64,000 nt of DNA from Variovorax sp. 679 (GCF_003952185.1 NZ_RXFS01000003.1:1-64000); one strand, 5' to 3'. Counted from the first letter of the stretch, positions 7,747 through 16,360 are shown. Notes: a model not told the origin generated them from the sequence alone. A program made the numbers and translations.

Positions 7747-7780
7747 TGAGCGACCGGTATTGGCCGAACCTAGCCGTTTG
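7747..7780 (-). repeat. Array repeat, copy before the YezG-like gene
   Basis: Minus strand: CAAACGGCTAGGTTCGGCCA then ATACCGGTCGCTCA, about 55 bases upstream of the start of the YezG-like gene. Confidence 0.65.
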
Positions 7781-7790
7781 CTACTGACTA

Positions 7791-8429
7791 CTAGGTGAGC
7801 CAAGAACCTGCCTCGGCCAAATTTGCCCTTCCGCATGCCGGGCAGCAAAGAGCAGCAGGGGGAGTGCGAAGTAAAGTTCCGACGCGACCGCACGCCATGC
7901 AACGCATCGCTGATACTTCCGCCGGCGCCGGCTCTTCCGTTTCCAGCCATGGGAGCACCACATCACCATGCTGAGGTCGAGCGTGATATGCGATACGGTC
8001 AGCTTGCGCCAAACCGAAGAGTGGGTTTCGCTCACGGCCAATGGTCTCCCGATGAGAATGGATTTCGATCCTTTCAAGATCTTCTACGATCTGAAGGGCT
8101 TGGCTAGCGGAGGTGGATTCGACCAGCGTGAATGGCGCATCCGTCGCAATCGCTAGCGCTTCCGGTAGTGTCGTCTTTGGTTTGCGGAACTTCTGAACTC
8201 GCACCACGACTCGGTCAAGCGCGCCTGGAGGGAAAGAGTCAACAATGACCTTCTGGATGTCAAAGTACTCTGGACCGGAGTCGCGTATCCCATGCTTGAT
8301 CGCATGTTGCGTCCCGCATGCTCCACAGGGAACGAGGCTTCTGCCGCTGAAGCCGTCTTTATGATTGGTGAAGTAGCCACCAATAGAGACCCTAAGGTCA
8401 CAACTCGGACATGTCAGATCGGTTGGCAT
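7791..8429 (-). CDS. Hypothetical protein with two zinc-ribbon Cys pairs sets
   Basis: A 212-residue protein from ATG 8427-8429. The N-terminus carries CPSC (about residue 7) and CGAC (about residue 35), and the C-terminus carries CMAC and CPAC, as two four-cysteine zinc ribbons bracketing a central region of about 120 residues with no recognised domain. An upstream in-frame start at 8522 would add 31 residues, but that stretch contains a diverged repeat. Function unknown; by context it may be an accessory or immunity-type gene. Confidence 0.6.
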   Translation of the reverse strand: MPTDLTCPSCDLRVSIGGYFTNHKDGFSGRSLVPCGACGTQHAIKHGIRDSGPEYFDIQKVIVDSFPPGALDRVVVRVQKFRKPKTTLPEALAIATDAPFTLVESTSASQALQIVEDLERIEIHSHRETIGRERNPLFGLAQADRIAYHARPQHGDVVLPWLETEEPAPAEVSAMRCMACGRVGTLLRTPPAALCCPACGRANLAEAGSWLT

Positions 8430-8467
8430 TCTCGGAAGTGCAAAAGTTGCTGTTGAGCTAATTTTTC

Positions 8468-8498
8468 CGGTCGCTGCGACCGACCGACTTTTGGCCGG
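8468..8498 (-). repeat. Array repeat, strongly diverged copy before the zinc-ribbon gene
   Basis: Minus strand: CCGGCCAAAAGTCGGTCGGT then CGCAGCGACCG. It keeps CGGCCA and the following CGGTCG but lacks the GGCTACA block, about 40 bases upstream of the zinc-ribbon gene. Confidence 0.4.
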
Positions 8499-8563
8499 AG
8501 GGCGAGATGGGTTTGCTCGCAAGACCGCGTCTGTAGCCGCAGTTCCCCCAATGCCTTACGCGA

Positions 8564-8969
8564 TCAAGCCCGGGCTCGGAGGATGTTCCAGTTGTGGACA
8601 CAGTAGCCGGTGACCTGAGTTGAAGCGCGCTCTGGCGTCTCGGCCACCTCCGCGACAACCGCAAAGCCGGGAAGGTATTGCCCGTCGCCATCGTGGCGGT
8701 AATACATCTCGTCGCCATCATCAAATTCGAATGCCTCGGACGTTGGCAGCGCTGACAGCATGTCACCGACCCGCACGCCTTCGTATGTGCCCAAATAGCC
8801 CTCGAAAACGTAAATGCACCCAAGCTGCTCGCGCGCCGAAAACACGGTCAGGCGCGTAGTCAACATGACTAACGTCTTGAAGGAACGGTTCTATGCTCGA
8901 TAGTGACTGCCCTATCCTGAATCCTGCGGCAGAGTTTCCTGGCTCAATGGGGGCATAGAGATCAAGCAT
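8564..8969 (-). pseudogene. Broken small hypothetical gene (frame change near 8860)
   Basis: One frame begins MLDLYAPIEPGNSAAGFRIGQS at 8969 and looks like a conserved N-terminus, but soon turns into unlikely Arg-rich sequence. Another frame, opening near 8866, gives LTVFSAREQLGCIYVFEGYLGTYEGVRVGDML…YLPGFAVV…GYCVHNW, which looks like a conserved C-terminal domain. Together they read as one gene that lost a central segment or shifted frame near 8850-8870. The downstream piece could still be made from its own ATG (8866). Function unknown; its place in the array suggests an immunity-type gene. Confidence 0.5.
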
Positions 8970-9001
8970 TTTGGATGTCAGGCCATCTGTGAGCGTCCAT
9001 T

Positions 9002-9036
9002 GTGAACGGCCGGTTGTGGCCGACTGTAGCCGCATG
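9002..9036 (-). repeat. Array repeat, copy before the broken gene
   Basis: Minus strand: CATGCGGCTACAGTCGGCCA then CAACCGGCCGTTCAC, a near-consensus copy. It lies between the stop of the 9067-9612 gene and the start of the broken gene. Confidence 0.7.
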
Positions 9037-9066
9037 AGTTGCCGGCGCAACGGATCAGCCCCGACC

Positions 9067-9612
9067 TCAGCTCGCCTCGCCTGTCGGCGTGACGTCATAG
9101 ACGTACCAGATGCCGTCAGAAAAATAGAAGGTGTCATCGCCTGGGCCAAGGAGCGCCGACTCGATCAACGGGAGATCCACTTCGCGCCCTTTGCGCAGGG
9201 CCTTTGCAATCGCATCTGTCGTGCCGATTGCAAGCGCGTTGCCGGCTTCTATACACCCGAAGGGCGGAGCGCCTTCGTCTGCCTGGGCGCGCCAATCGTG
9301 CAGCATCGCCAACGAGTAGCCGCCGTCGTATGGCGGCTTCGCGTGGATCAAATAGTCCTCACCAACCTCATCGGCCTGAACGAACTTCACCAATGAAGAG
9401 AGCACTTCATCGCTTTCAATGAATCTCTTGACCTGCTGTCGTCCGTTCTCCCAGCGAACTAAATCGTCGGCAGAAATGAAGCACCGCAGCATTTTCATTT
9501 CCCAGTTCATCTGATCGTTCTTCGCAGAATTGAACTGATACAGCTTCCATCGCCGCCCTTCGAGGGCTAGCTGCAAAGGTAGTGACTTCCGGCGTTCTGC
9601 GAAGGTGGTCAT
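9067..9612 (-). CDS. Hypothetical protein of the small-gene array
   Basis: A 181-residue acidic soluble protein. No family was recognised with confidence. Visible features are a basic N-terminus (MTTFAERRKSLPLQL), a middle rich in aromatic and acidic residues (DEVGEDYLIHAKPPYDGGYSLAML), and the C-terminal FYFSDGIWYVYDV. Size and composition resemble the immunity-type proteins around it, which is inference only. A near-consensus repeat lies about 100 bases upstream in the same orientation. Confidence 0.6.
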   Translation of the reverse strand: MTTFAERRKSLPLQLALEGRRWKLYQFNSAKNDQMNWEMKMLRCFISADDLVRWENGRQQVKRFIESDEVLSSLVKFVQADEVGEDYLIHAKPPYDGGYSLAMLHDWRAQADEGAPPFGCIEAGNALAIGTTDAIAKALRKGREVDLPLIESALLGPGDDTFYFSDGIWYVYDVTPTGEAS

Positions 9613-9714
9613 GGGTCAAACGATCGGAATATTTCTAATGTACGGATGGCCGCAGTTCTTGCTTATCGTTGAAACGAATTCGAATGCCCGCTTGGCGGTA
9701 AATTGAGCACTCGT

Positions 9715-9751
9715 TGCCAACGACCGGTTGTGGCCGATTGTGCCCCTTGCC
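9715..9751 (-). repeat. Array repeat, copy before the 9067-9612 gene
   Basis: Minus strand: GGCAAGGGGCACAATCGGCC then ACAACCGGTCGTTGGC. The 9613-9882 interval around it holds only a frame of 77 codons that runs through the repeat and is probably not a gene. Confidence 0.65.
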
Positions 9752-9882
9752 ATAGGTAAAACATAGTCGCGAAAGCTGATCCCTAACTCAGTGAACGCAG
9801 GCGCTGCTTCGCGGCTGCAACAAGCACAGCTGCGGTCCGGCACGCGCATGCTTAGCCTCCCTCAACTCGATGGGAGACCATC

Positions 9883-10506
9883 ATGGGATCAGTAAACACT
9901 GCAAGCTGCCGAGTGCCCTGGAACAAGGGCAAGATCGTCGGCCAGAAGGCGCCTTTCAAGCTCAAGGACATTTGGGCGCTGCGGGTGCGGCTGCAACTAG
10001 AGGGTCGAGTGCGCGAACTGGCTCTCTTCAACTTGGGCTTGGACAGCAAGCTGCGCGGCTGCGATCTTGTCAGCCTGAAGGTCAGAGACGTCTGCCACGG
10101 GGAGCAGGTTGCACCACGGGCGACGGTGATGCAGCACAAAACCCAGCGTCCGGTGCAATTCGAGCTCACGCCCGGAACCCGAGAGGCTGTGCATGCGTGG
10201 ATCCAGCGTGCCGGCCTGCGATCGGACGACTTCCTGTTCCCGAGCCGAATGCACGGCTCGCCGCACCTCGGCACCCGGCAGTACGCCCGAATACTGAGTG
10301 GCTGGGTCAGAGAGCTGGGACTGGATCCCACCGACTACGGAACTCACTCGATGCGTCGGACTAAGGCTACGCTGATCTACCGGCGGACGAGAAACCTTCG
10401 TGCGGTGCAGTTGCTGCTCGGCCATTCAAAGCTTGAGTCGACGGTCAGATACCTGGGCATCGAGGTGGATGACGCCCTCGAGATCTCGGAGCAGACGGAA
10501 ATCTAA
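9883..10506 (+). CDS. Short tyrosine recombinase (site-specific integrase)
   Basis: A 207-residue protein consisting almost only of the tyrosine-recombinase catalytic domain. All expected active-site residues are visible: Arg58 (KLRGCDL), Lys86 (QHKTQRP), His155-x-x-Arg158 (THSMRR), His181 (LLGHSKLE) and the nucleophile Tyr190 (TVRYLG). The N-terminal arm-binding and core-binding domains of phage integrases are missing or very short. It stands at the right end of the repeat-and-immunity array, just inside the right flanking repeat, which makes it a candidate for moving these genes; that link is inference. Confidence 0.88.
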   Translation: MGSVNTASCRVPWNKGKIVGQKAPFKLKDIWALRVRLQLEGRVRELALFNLGLDSKLRGCDLVSLKVRDVCHGEQVAPRATVMQHKTQRPVQFELTPGTREAVHAWIQRAGLRSDDFLFPSRMHGSPHLGTRQYARILSGWVRELGLDPTDYGTHSMRRTKATLIYRRTRNLRAVQLLLGHSKLESTVRYLGIEVDDALEISEQTEI

Positions 10507-11202
10507 GCGAGCGACGATTGAGCAGCGCAAATCCGTCGTCATTGCTACGGTGGTGAGACGGATCAATGCGCTGCGGATGGCTTGATTGCGGCGCACAGCA
10601 GACATCCGACGGGCGATGCCGGCTGACCGCAATCAGTCTTGAAGCAGCCGCCCAACGCGTGCGACGCTCCGTATTTCGGCCTGTTGGACCATGCCCTGTC
10701 CCATCAGGGCACCGCTGATAGAAACCGCTTTCGCGCCAACGACGAGCCTATTGCCCAACCGACGATAACGATAGGCACATAAACGCCCGGTTATCGGAAG
10801 TTGAGAGCGCAAAGCAACCAGTAAAAACGTGCTGCACTCAGGTCAATAGTTCATCACTGCGAGAGGCAGGTATGCAGCGGCTGCCGGCATCCCTCGGCCT
10901 CGCTCGACGGGTACTATCAACCAGGAACGGAAGTTCACGGAAAGTGCATAGGCCGCTAGTAAGCGCTCATTCTTGGGAGCCGCCGAATGAAGTTTCGGAT
11001 TGATCACATCTTTGCCCGTGGGCGGCCTGTGCGCTTCTCTTATGAAAGCTAGATGAGGGCGAATTTTCTCTCTCTCTCTCAGAAACACCTTGCCTCGGTG
11101 GGGTCCCAATCAAGTGGTCGCTTTCTCAACCGCGTGCAGCTCGGGGGGAAGACGGGTAGATCCGTAATGGTCTTTTTTTTTCCCAAGAGTAGCGAGCCCC
11201 GA
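10507..11202. other. Intergenic region with the right flanking repeat
   Basis: About 700 bp without a convincing gene. It holds the second long direct-repeat copy (10874-10918), a short CT repeat near 11068-11080 and a run of nine T at 11172-11180. Frames in this stretch are short and show no family resemblance. The end of the accessory region is probably here, because the next gene belongs to the catabolic island. Confidence 0.5.
10874..10938 (+). repeat. Right flanking copy of the array repeat (long form)
   Basis: Positions 10874-10918 match 1791-1836 in direct orientation, sharing CATCCCTCGGCCTCGC and GGGTACTATC. The following AACCAGGAACGGAAGTTC is a degraded form of the short core. The two long copies bracket the whole small-gene array including the recombinase. 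Confidence 0.68.
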
Positions 11203-13482
11203 TCAGGAGCGCGGCAATCCCAACCCATGCAGAGCGATCAAGTTCCGCTGAATCTCCGCCGTGCCACCGCCGATCACGGTCACGATCGAAAAACGCAGCA
11301 GTTGCTCGAACCAGCCCGCGGCGACCGCGCCATGCGCCCCCTTGGATAGCGTCGCCGCAGCGCCCAGAATATCGAGCGAGACTTGCCCCAACTGCTCCAT
11401 CAGTTCGCCGGTGTACGCCTTGCTCATGGCGGCTTCATGGATCGGGGCCTTGCCTTTCTCCGCCATTTCAATACTGTTCATGAACAACTGCCGTCCGGCC
11501 TCGACCTGGGCGGCGAGCGCTCCAATGCGATCACGAACGGCACCATCGGTACGGCCTGATTGCAGGCTGTCGTCGACCTCGCGCACGCATCGGACCAAGC
11601 ATTCGAATTCGGCACGCGCGTTAGCGATGAAACTGCCCATCATCATTCGCTCGGTGGCCAATGCGGAGGTGAGGATCGTCCAACCTTGGTTGACCTCACC
11701 GACAAGCGCATGTGCAGATACTCGCACGTTGTCGAGGAATTCTTGGCAGAAAGTGTGCCCGTACATGGCCATCGACGGGCGCACCGTGAGACCCGGAGTC
11801 TTCATTGGCACGATGAAGAGGCTGATGCCGGCGTGCGGCCGCTGCGCAGTCCGATCGGTGCGCGCCGCTAGCCACATGTAGTCGGCTTTCTCTGCGGCCG
11901 TGGTCCAGATTTTCTGTCCATTGATCACCCATTCGTCGCCGTCGCGCTCGGCGGTGGTCTGCATCGAGGCGAGGTCGGAGCCCGAGCCGGGTTCGCTGTA
12001 GCCTAGGCAGAAGGTGATTTCCCCGCGAGCGAGCTTGGGAAGGAACTCAGCCTTCTGCGCTGGCGTGCCGAACGACATCAGGGCATGAGCCTGGATGTCC
12101 CCACGGCCACCCATCGGCGCGCCGACGCGCTGAATTTCTTCCATGAAAGCCAATTGCTCGCGGGGCGTGCGGCCTTCGCCGCCGTAGGCGCTGGGCCAAC
12201 TCAGACTGTTCCATCCTTTGCGGCCCAGCAATGCGGTGAACCTGGTGTCGTAGCCCCATTCTTCGTACGGTCGGTCAATCTCGTCTTCCCGGCTTTCGGG
12301 CACCCAGTTGTCCTTCAGCCAGTCGCGCACTTCCACGCGAAATGCATTGCCCGCAGTCCCCAGATCCTGTTCTGGAAGTGCCTGCCCCTGGTCGAGCAGC
12401 GCCTGGGCCAATTGCTCCCGGGCACGGCGCACCCCACCCAGGCGTGCCAGGTCGGCATGAATTCGCCGGAAATGCCGAGGTGCCTCATGTTCTTCCGAGT
12501 AGCCGACGGCACCGAAGGTGTGGTGCACCTCCAGCGCCACCCGGCGCAGAGCAGGGCCGGCAAAAGCGCGCGCGCTCGCGCCGAGCACACGCCAGTTGTC
12601 CATGCCGAAGTCGTAGCTGCGGGCCGCGTTGTTCAGCAATAGCCTCGCAGCCTCCAGGCTCATCAGAGCGTTCGCGAGCTTGTGCTGAAGTGCCTGGAAG
12701 CGGCCGATCGGTTGGCCGAACTGACGGCGTTCCTTCGCATATTCGACCGCCATGTCGAAGCCGCGCTGTGCAGCACCTAGACTGCGCGCCAGCAAGGCCA
12801 GCCCTGCGATCTGGTGGAGATCCTCGGCCAGTTGCTGCGAAATGGCCAAAGGGACTGCGGCCACGCAGTCGAAGGTCAGCCGAGCCAAGGGCGGGATCGC
12901 CAGACCCGGCGTTTCCTCGATGGCCAGACCCGGTGCACCGCGCGGCACAACTACCAGCAATGGACCTTGGTCGGCCAGCACGAGCACGTGAGTGGCTGTC
13001 GCACAGCCCTCGGCAAAGTCCACGCACCCTTGCAACCGATCACTGTTCCACCGAAGCGTGCCAGCGCACGGATCGCCGTCAAAGCTACCTAGTGCGAAGG
13101 CGATGGTGGCGTCGCCCCGATGGAGCGCGTCCAGCAAATCATCCGTTTCCTGCGAACTGCTTCGCAGCGGCGAAAGCACCATATTCACAAGCACGGCGCC
13201 GACCAGCGGCGCGGGACAGCCCGCACGCCCTAGTTCTTCCAGCGCCACTGTAATCTCGCGCAGACCGCCTTCGAGCGGATCGCGGCCCAGGCTTGCCACG
13301 CCCTGTTCCGCCAGTGCGTGCCAGATCGACGCAATCGCTTGCGTGTCGGCAGCCAGCGCTATGGCGCGCTCGGCGGGCCAGAGCCGTTCAAGCAGACGGC
13401 GCAGGCTTTCGCGCAACATCTCCCGCTCTTCGTCGCTCGGCAGCATTTCGGGGGCAGGCACAGCGCGCTCTTCTTCTGCCAT
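11203..13482 (-). CDS. Double (fused) acyl-CoA dehydrogenase
   Basis: A 759-residue protein, about twice the usual acyl-CoA dehydrogenase length. Residues 10-370 form one dehydrogenase unit (RSLGAAQRGFDMAVEYAKERRQFGQPIGRFQALQ), and residues 375-759 a second one with clear FAD-site motifs (FCLGYSEPGSGSDLASMQT, WTTAAEKADYMWLAARTD, VIGGGTAEIQRN). FAD-dependent alpha,beta-dehydrogenation of a CoA ester is the expected reaction. Heteromeric two-gene versions act on steroid and other bulky CoA esters in actinobacteria, so fusion may indicate a bulky substrate. It is transcribed away from the regulator gene, with a palindrome shared with other promoters of the island 75 bp upstream. Confidence 0.85.
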   Translation of the reverse strand: MAEEERAVPAPEMLPSDEEREMLRESLRRLLERLWPAERAIALAADTQAIASIWHALAEQGVASLGRDPLEGGLREITVALEELGRAGCPAPLVGAVLVNMVLSPLRSSSQETDDLLDALHRGDATIAFALGSFDGDPCAGTLRWNSDRLQGCVDFAEGCATATHVLVLADQGPLLVVVPRGAPGLAIEETPGLAIPPLARLTFDCVAAVPLAISQQLAEDLHQIAGLALLARSLGAAQRGFDMAVEYAKERRQFGQPIGRFQALQHKLANALMSLEAARLLLNNAARSYDFGMDNWRVLGASARAFAGPALRRVALEVHHTFGAVGYSEEHEAPRHFRRIHADLARLGGVRRAREQLAQALLDQGQALPEQDLGTAGNAFRVEVRDWLKDNWVPESREDEIDRPYEEWGYDTRFTALLGRKGWNSLSWPSAYGGEGRTPREQLAFMEEIQRVGAPMGGRGDIQAHALMSFGTPAQKAEFLPKLARGEITFCLGYSEPGSGSDLASMQTTAERDGDEWVINGQKIWTTAAEKADYMWLAARTDRTAQRPHAGISLFIVPMKTPGLTVRPSMAMYGHTFCQEFLDNVRVSAHALVGEVNQGWTILTSALATERMMMGSFIANARAEFECLVRCVREVDDSLQSGRTDGAVRDRIGALAAQVEAGRQLFMNSIEMAEKGKAPIHEAAMSKAYTGELMEQLGQVSLDILGAAATLSKGAHGAVAAGWFEQLLRFSIVTVIGGGTAEIQRNLIALHGLGLPRS

Positions 13483-13557
13483 ACGACATCTTTCGTGTGG
13501 AGCAGTCCGACCTCTGGACTGCGACGAAGATTCTGGTGTGCGCCAGAAAAGCGATCA

Positions 13558-13574
13558 CCCCTCTTTTCGAGTGG
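13558..13574. promoter_or_regulatory. Candidate LAL-regulator operator, copy 1
   Basis: CCCCTC-TTTTC-GAGTGG, an inverted repeat with one mismatch, lies 76-92 bp upstream of the acyl-CoA dehydrogenase start. It matches the perfect copies at 16344-16360 and 23681-23697. Assignment to the adjacent LuxR regulator is inference from its repeated position at promoters. Confidence 0.5.
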
Positions 13575-13591
13575 AGCCTGCGGCAAACGAC

Positions 13592-16276
13592 TCAGTCGAT
13601 CAGTCCGCGCTTGCGTGCCACCATCACCGCGTCGTACCGGCTCGGGACGCCAAGCTTGCCGAAGATGCTCTTCAGGTTCCACTTTACGGTTTCGAGCGTG
13701 ATATTCAGGGTCAGCGCGATCCGCTTGTTGGACATCGATTGACCGAGCAGTTGCAGGATCTCGATCTCGCGCGGCTTCATGTTTTGGTCCTGCACCGCAG
13801 CCTCTCGCAAGGGTAGTCGGGATGTGCGCGCGGCGTCGGCTCGCTGCAGCAGGTCGGCGAGGTAATCCCGGGTGTCGCCGGCCTCCAGCGTCGTCACCAG
13901 TTTCCTGAGTAGAACATGCAGGGCTTCGCCTTCGTCCAACACGGTGCGCACCAGACCCAGACGCAGCGCGGCCTCAATGCCGACCATCAGCCCGTGTCTC
14001 GATTCCGCCTCGCGCCCCATCTGATCGAAGGCGCAGCCTGACAGTAGGTCGGCCAGCACCACGCTCTTTTGGCGGGCGAACGTGACGCCGTGCTGCCGCA
14101 GGCGCCCGAGCGCAGGCAATGCCGCGTCCCCGTGGCCTTCGGCTAGAGCGAGGCGCGCCGCCGCCAGCGCGGCAATGGCGTCGATTTCGGCAAGGAAACC
14201 CGCGGCGCCGCGATGGCGTTCAGCCAGCGCATCGAGCTCGGCCTGTATCTGCTGCGCGATCTCCTGGCGGCCAAGCCGCAGATGTAGGCGCGCCTGCTCG
14301 GCCAGCACATACGCCAATGGGCGATCGAGCGCTTGGTCGCGATATTGGGATTCGTCTTCGGCCAGACCCTGGAGCGTTTCTAGTGGTGACAGTTGCAAGC
14401 CCGCCAGCCGGTTACGCGCGATGAGGGCGCGCACCATCGGCTCCGGGGACGAGAAGCGCAGCAGATCGAGGCGGTGGGCGAGCACGTCGCGCGCCTCGGC
14501 GAGGCGATCAGCTTCGTAGTACGCATCGGCGGCGAAAGCCGCGCAGTTCACGGCAGACACCGAGCGACGGCCGTGCGCGTCCTCGGAGCGCACAACCAGC
14601 GGCCCGGCAATCCGGATCGCCTCCGTGTTGGAGCCCTCCAGTAGATGGCTAAGTAGCAAGGTCGACTCGGCCACTAGCGCCATGTCGTCCAACAACTCTG
14701 CACGCGACAGGCGTGCGAGGTTGCAGTGCAGGCTCCGTGCGTCGGCGTAGCGGCCTTCCGCACAATACGCAAAGCTGAGTATGGCTAGGTGGGCCTGGCG
14801 CAGGAACCGTTCCTGCAAGGCATCGAAGTCCGAAGGCGCGATCAGCGCCAACGCGGCACTGGTGTCATCGCGCTGAAGCGCGATACTGGCGCGCAGGTAG
14901 CGTGCGTGCAGGGCGAACTCGGGGGCCAGCATTGCTTGACCTTGCTGCAGCCGATCGAGCCAGGCCTGCGCATCTCTCCATCGGCAAGTGGCGACAAGCG
15001 CCCAGCAACCGAGCACGAGCAGCCGGGGGTGGGCCATCAGCACCTCGGCCGAGAGCTGACTCATCCAGCGTTGCAGCGTGCTGATGAAGCTCATGCTGCG
15101 CACCGGCAGGTCAGCGCGCTCCACCAGCCGAGCTGCGGCCTCGAGATCGTCCGCGTGGTAGGCGTGCCGCAGGGCCTCGATCAACGAGCCGTGTGCCTCG
15201 AACCAATGGCTCGCGCGCGCATGAGCCGCGCGCACCTGCTGCGGATCGCGCGCTGAAAGGCGCTCCTGCAGGAAGCTGGCAAACAGCGGATGCAGGCGAT
15301 ACCACGGCGTGGGACTGTCGATCTCGACGGGTAGGAGCAAGAGGTTTTCGCGCTCCAACTGATCAAGCAGAGCCCGGGCCTGCGGGCTCTCCGTGACGTA
15401 GTGGACCAGGTCGGCATTGAAGCGCCGGCAGATCGAGATTTTCTCGATGAAGTCAACGAGTTCGGGCGCCAGGTCGCGCACCACGTCCTCCGACAGGTAG
15501 CGTTGCAGGTCGCCGCGGTGGTGCACCAGTTGTGATAGCAGCGCGCGGTTGCCCGACGCGCGCTTGAGTCGGATGCAGATCATCTGCACGCACAGGGGCC
15601 AGCCGTCAGTGATGTCGTGGATCAGGCGCGCGTCGTCGGGCGTAACTTCGCCGAGCTGCTTGGCCAGAAAGTCCTGCGTCTCATGGAAATCGAATGGCAG
15701 GTCTGCGAGGGCGATTTCGCTCAGCTCGCCGGTGAGGCGCATGCGACTCACAGCAAGCGGCGGCGAGGTGCGCGATGCGAGGACCAGGTGCATCTCCTCG
15801 GGACAGTGGTCCAGCAGGCCCTGTATCAACGCATGCGTCAGCGGGTCGTCGACATGGTGGTAGTCGTCGATGAAGAGGTAGAGGGCCTTGCTCGACTGAC
15901 AGGCCGCATCGACGATGGTGGCGACGGTCTGCGCCACTGGCAGCTCGGCGCGTGCCTCGGAAGGCAGGGCGGTGCTGTCTTCAACGGCCAAGCCGGCCTG
16001 CTGCAGCGCGCCCAGGAGGTAGGCGCGGAACTGTGGAAATTGCTGCTCCTCCTGCGACAGCGAGAGCCACGACACCTGCTCGCCGGCTTTCAGCAGTTCC
16101 TGGCGCCACTGCGCCAGCAGCGTTGTCTTGCCGAAGCCCGCGCTGCCGCACACCAGCGCAAGCCGGCAGTCGCGCGCTTCGCGAAGCCGCGCCAGCAGGC
16201 GGGTCCGCGCGGTCGATTGCGGGCTGATGCGCGGCGGCGCGAACTTGGTCGGAATGAGAAGGTGGTCGAGCGGCAA
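13592..16276 (-). CDS. MalT-like LuxR-family ATP-dependent regulator (LAL)
   Basis: An 894-residue protein. The Walker A motif GSAGFGKT lies at about residues 44-51, the Walker B-like LYLFIDDYHH at about 130, then a TPR-rich central region, and the LuxR helix-turn-helix fills the last 60 residues (LQLLGQSMSNKRIALTLNITLETVKWNLKSIFGKLG). The TTG at 16274-16276 is chosen because AAGGAG lies 8 bases upstream; the longer frame to 16444 would overlap the divergent hydratase gene. LAL proteins activate catabolic operons when bound to inducer and ATP. It sits between the operons it most likely controls. Confidence 0.85.
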   Translation of the reverse strand: MPLDHLLIPTKFAPPRISPQSTARTRLLARLREARDCRLALVCGSAGFGKTTLLAQWRQELLKAGEQVSWLSLSQEEQQFPQFRAYLLGALQQAGLAVEDSTALPSEARAELPVAQTVATIVDAACQSSKALYLFIDDYHHVDDPLTHALIQGLLDHCPEEMHLVLASRTSPPLAVSRMRLTGELSEIALADLPFDFHETQDFLAKQLGEVTPDDARLIHDITDGWPLCVQMICIRLKRASGNRALLSQLVHHRGDLQRYLSEDVVRDLAPELVDFIEKISICRRFNADLVHYVTESPQARALLDQLERENLLLLPVEIDSPTPWYRLHPLFASFLQERLSARDPQQVRAAHARASHWFEAHGSLIEALRHAYHADDLEAAARLVERADLPVRSMSFISTLQRWMSQLSAEVLMAHPRLLVLGCWALVATCRWRDAQAWLDRLQQGQAMLAPEFALHARYLRASIALQRDDTSAALALIAPSDFDALQERFLRQAHLAILSFAYCAEGRYADARSLHCNLARLSRAELLDDMALVAESTLLLSHLLEGSNTEAIRIAGPLVVRSEDAHGRRSVSAVNCAAFAADAYYEADRLAEARDVLAHRLDLLRFSSPEPMVRALIARNRLAGLQLSPLETLQGLAEDESQYRDQALDRPLAYVLAEQARLHLRLGRQEIAQQIQAELDALAERHRGAAGFLAEIDAIAALAAARLALAEGHGDAALPALGRLRQHGVTFARQKSVVLADLLSGCAFDQMGREAESRHGLMVGIEAALRLGLVRTVLDEGEALHVLLRKLVTTLEAGDTRDYLADLLQRADAARTSRLPLREAAVQDQNMKPREIEILQLLGQSMSNKRIALTLNITLETVKWNLKSIFGKLGVPSRYDAVMVARKRGLID

Positions 16277-16343
16277 AAGGCGGGCTCCTTGCACGAGGGA
16301 TTTTAGGGAGCGCCTCCTCGGAACGCTCTCCGCTGCAACCCGC

Positions 16344-16360
16344 CCCCTCAACACGAGGGG
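16344..16360. promoter_or_regulatory. Candidate LAL-regulator operator, copy 2 (perfect palindrome)
   Basis: CCCCTC-AACAC-GAGGGG in the 144-bp divergent region between the LAL regulator and the enoyl-CoA hydratase. Each half is the exact complement of the other. It is placed 61-77 bp before the hydratase start, typical for an activator site. Confidence 0.6.

Noticed and set aside
9616..9849. 77-codon minus-strand frame
   Set aside because: It reads through an array repeat (giving GTIGHNR) and lacks a ribosome site; likely chance or remnant.
11172..11180. Run of nine T as a terminator
   Set aside because: No stable hairpin precedes it on the plus strand, and on the minus strand it is an A-run.
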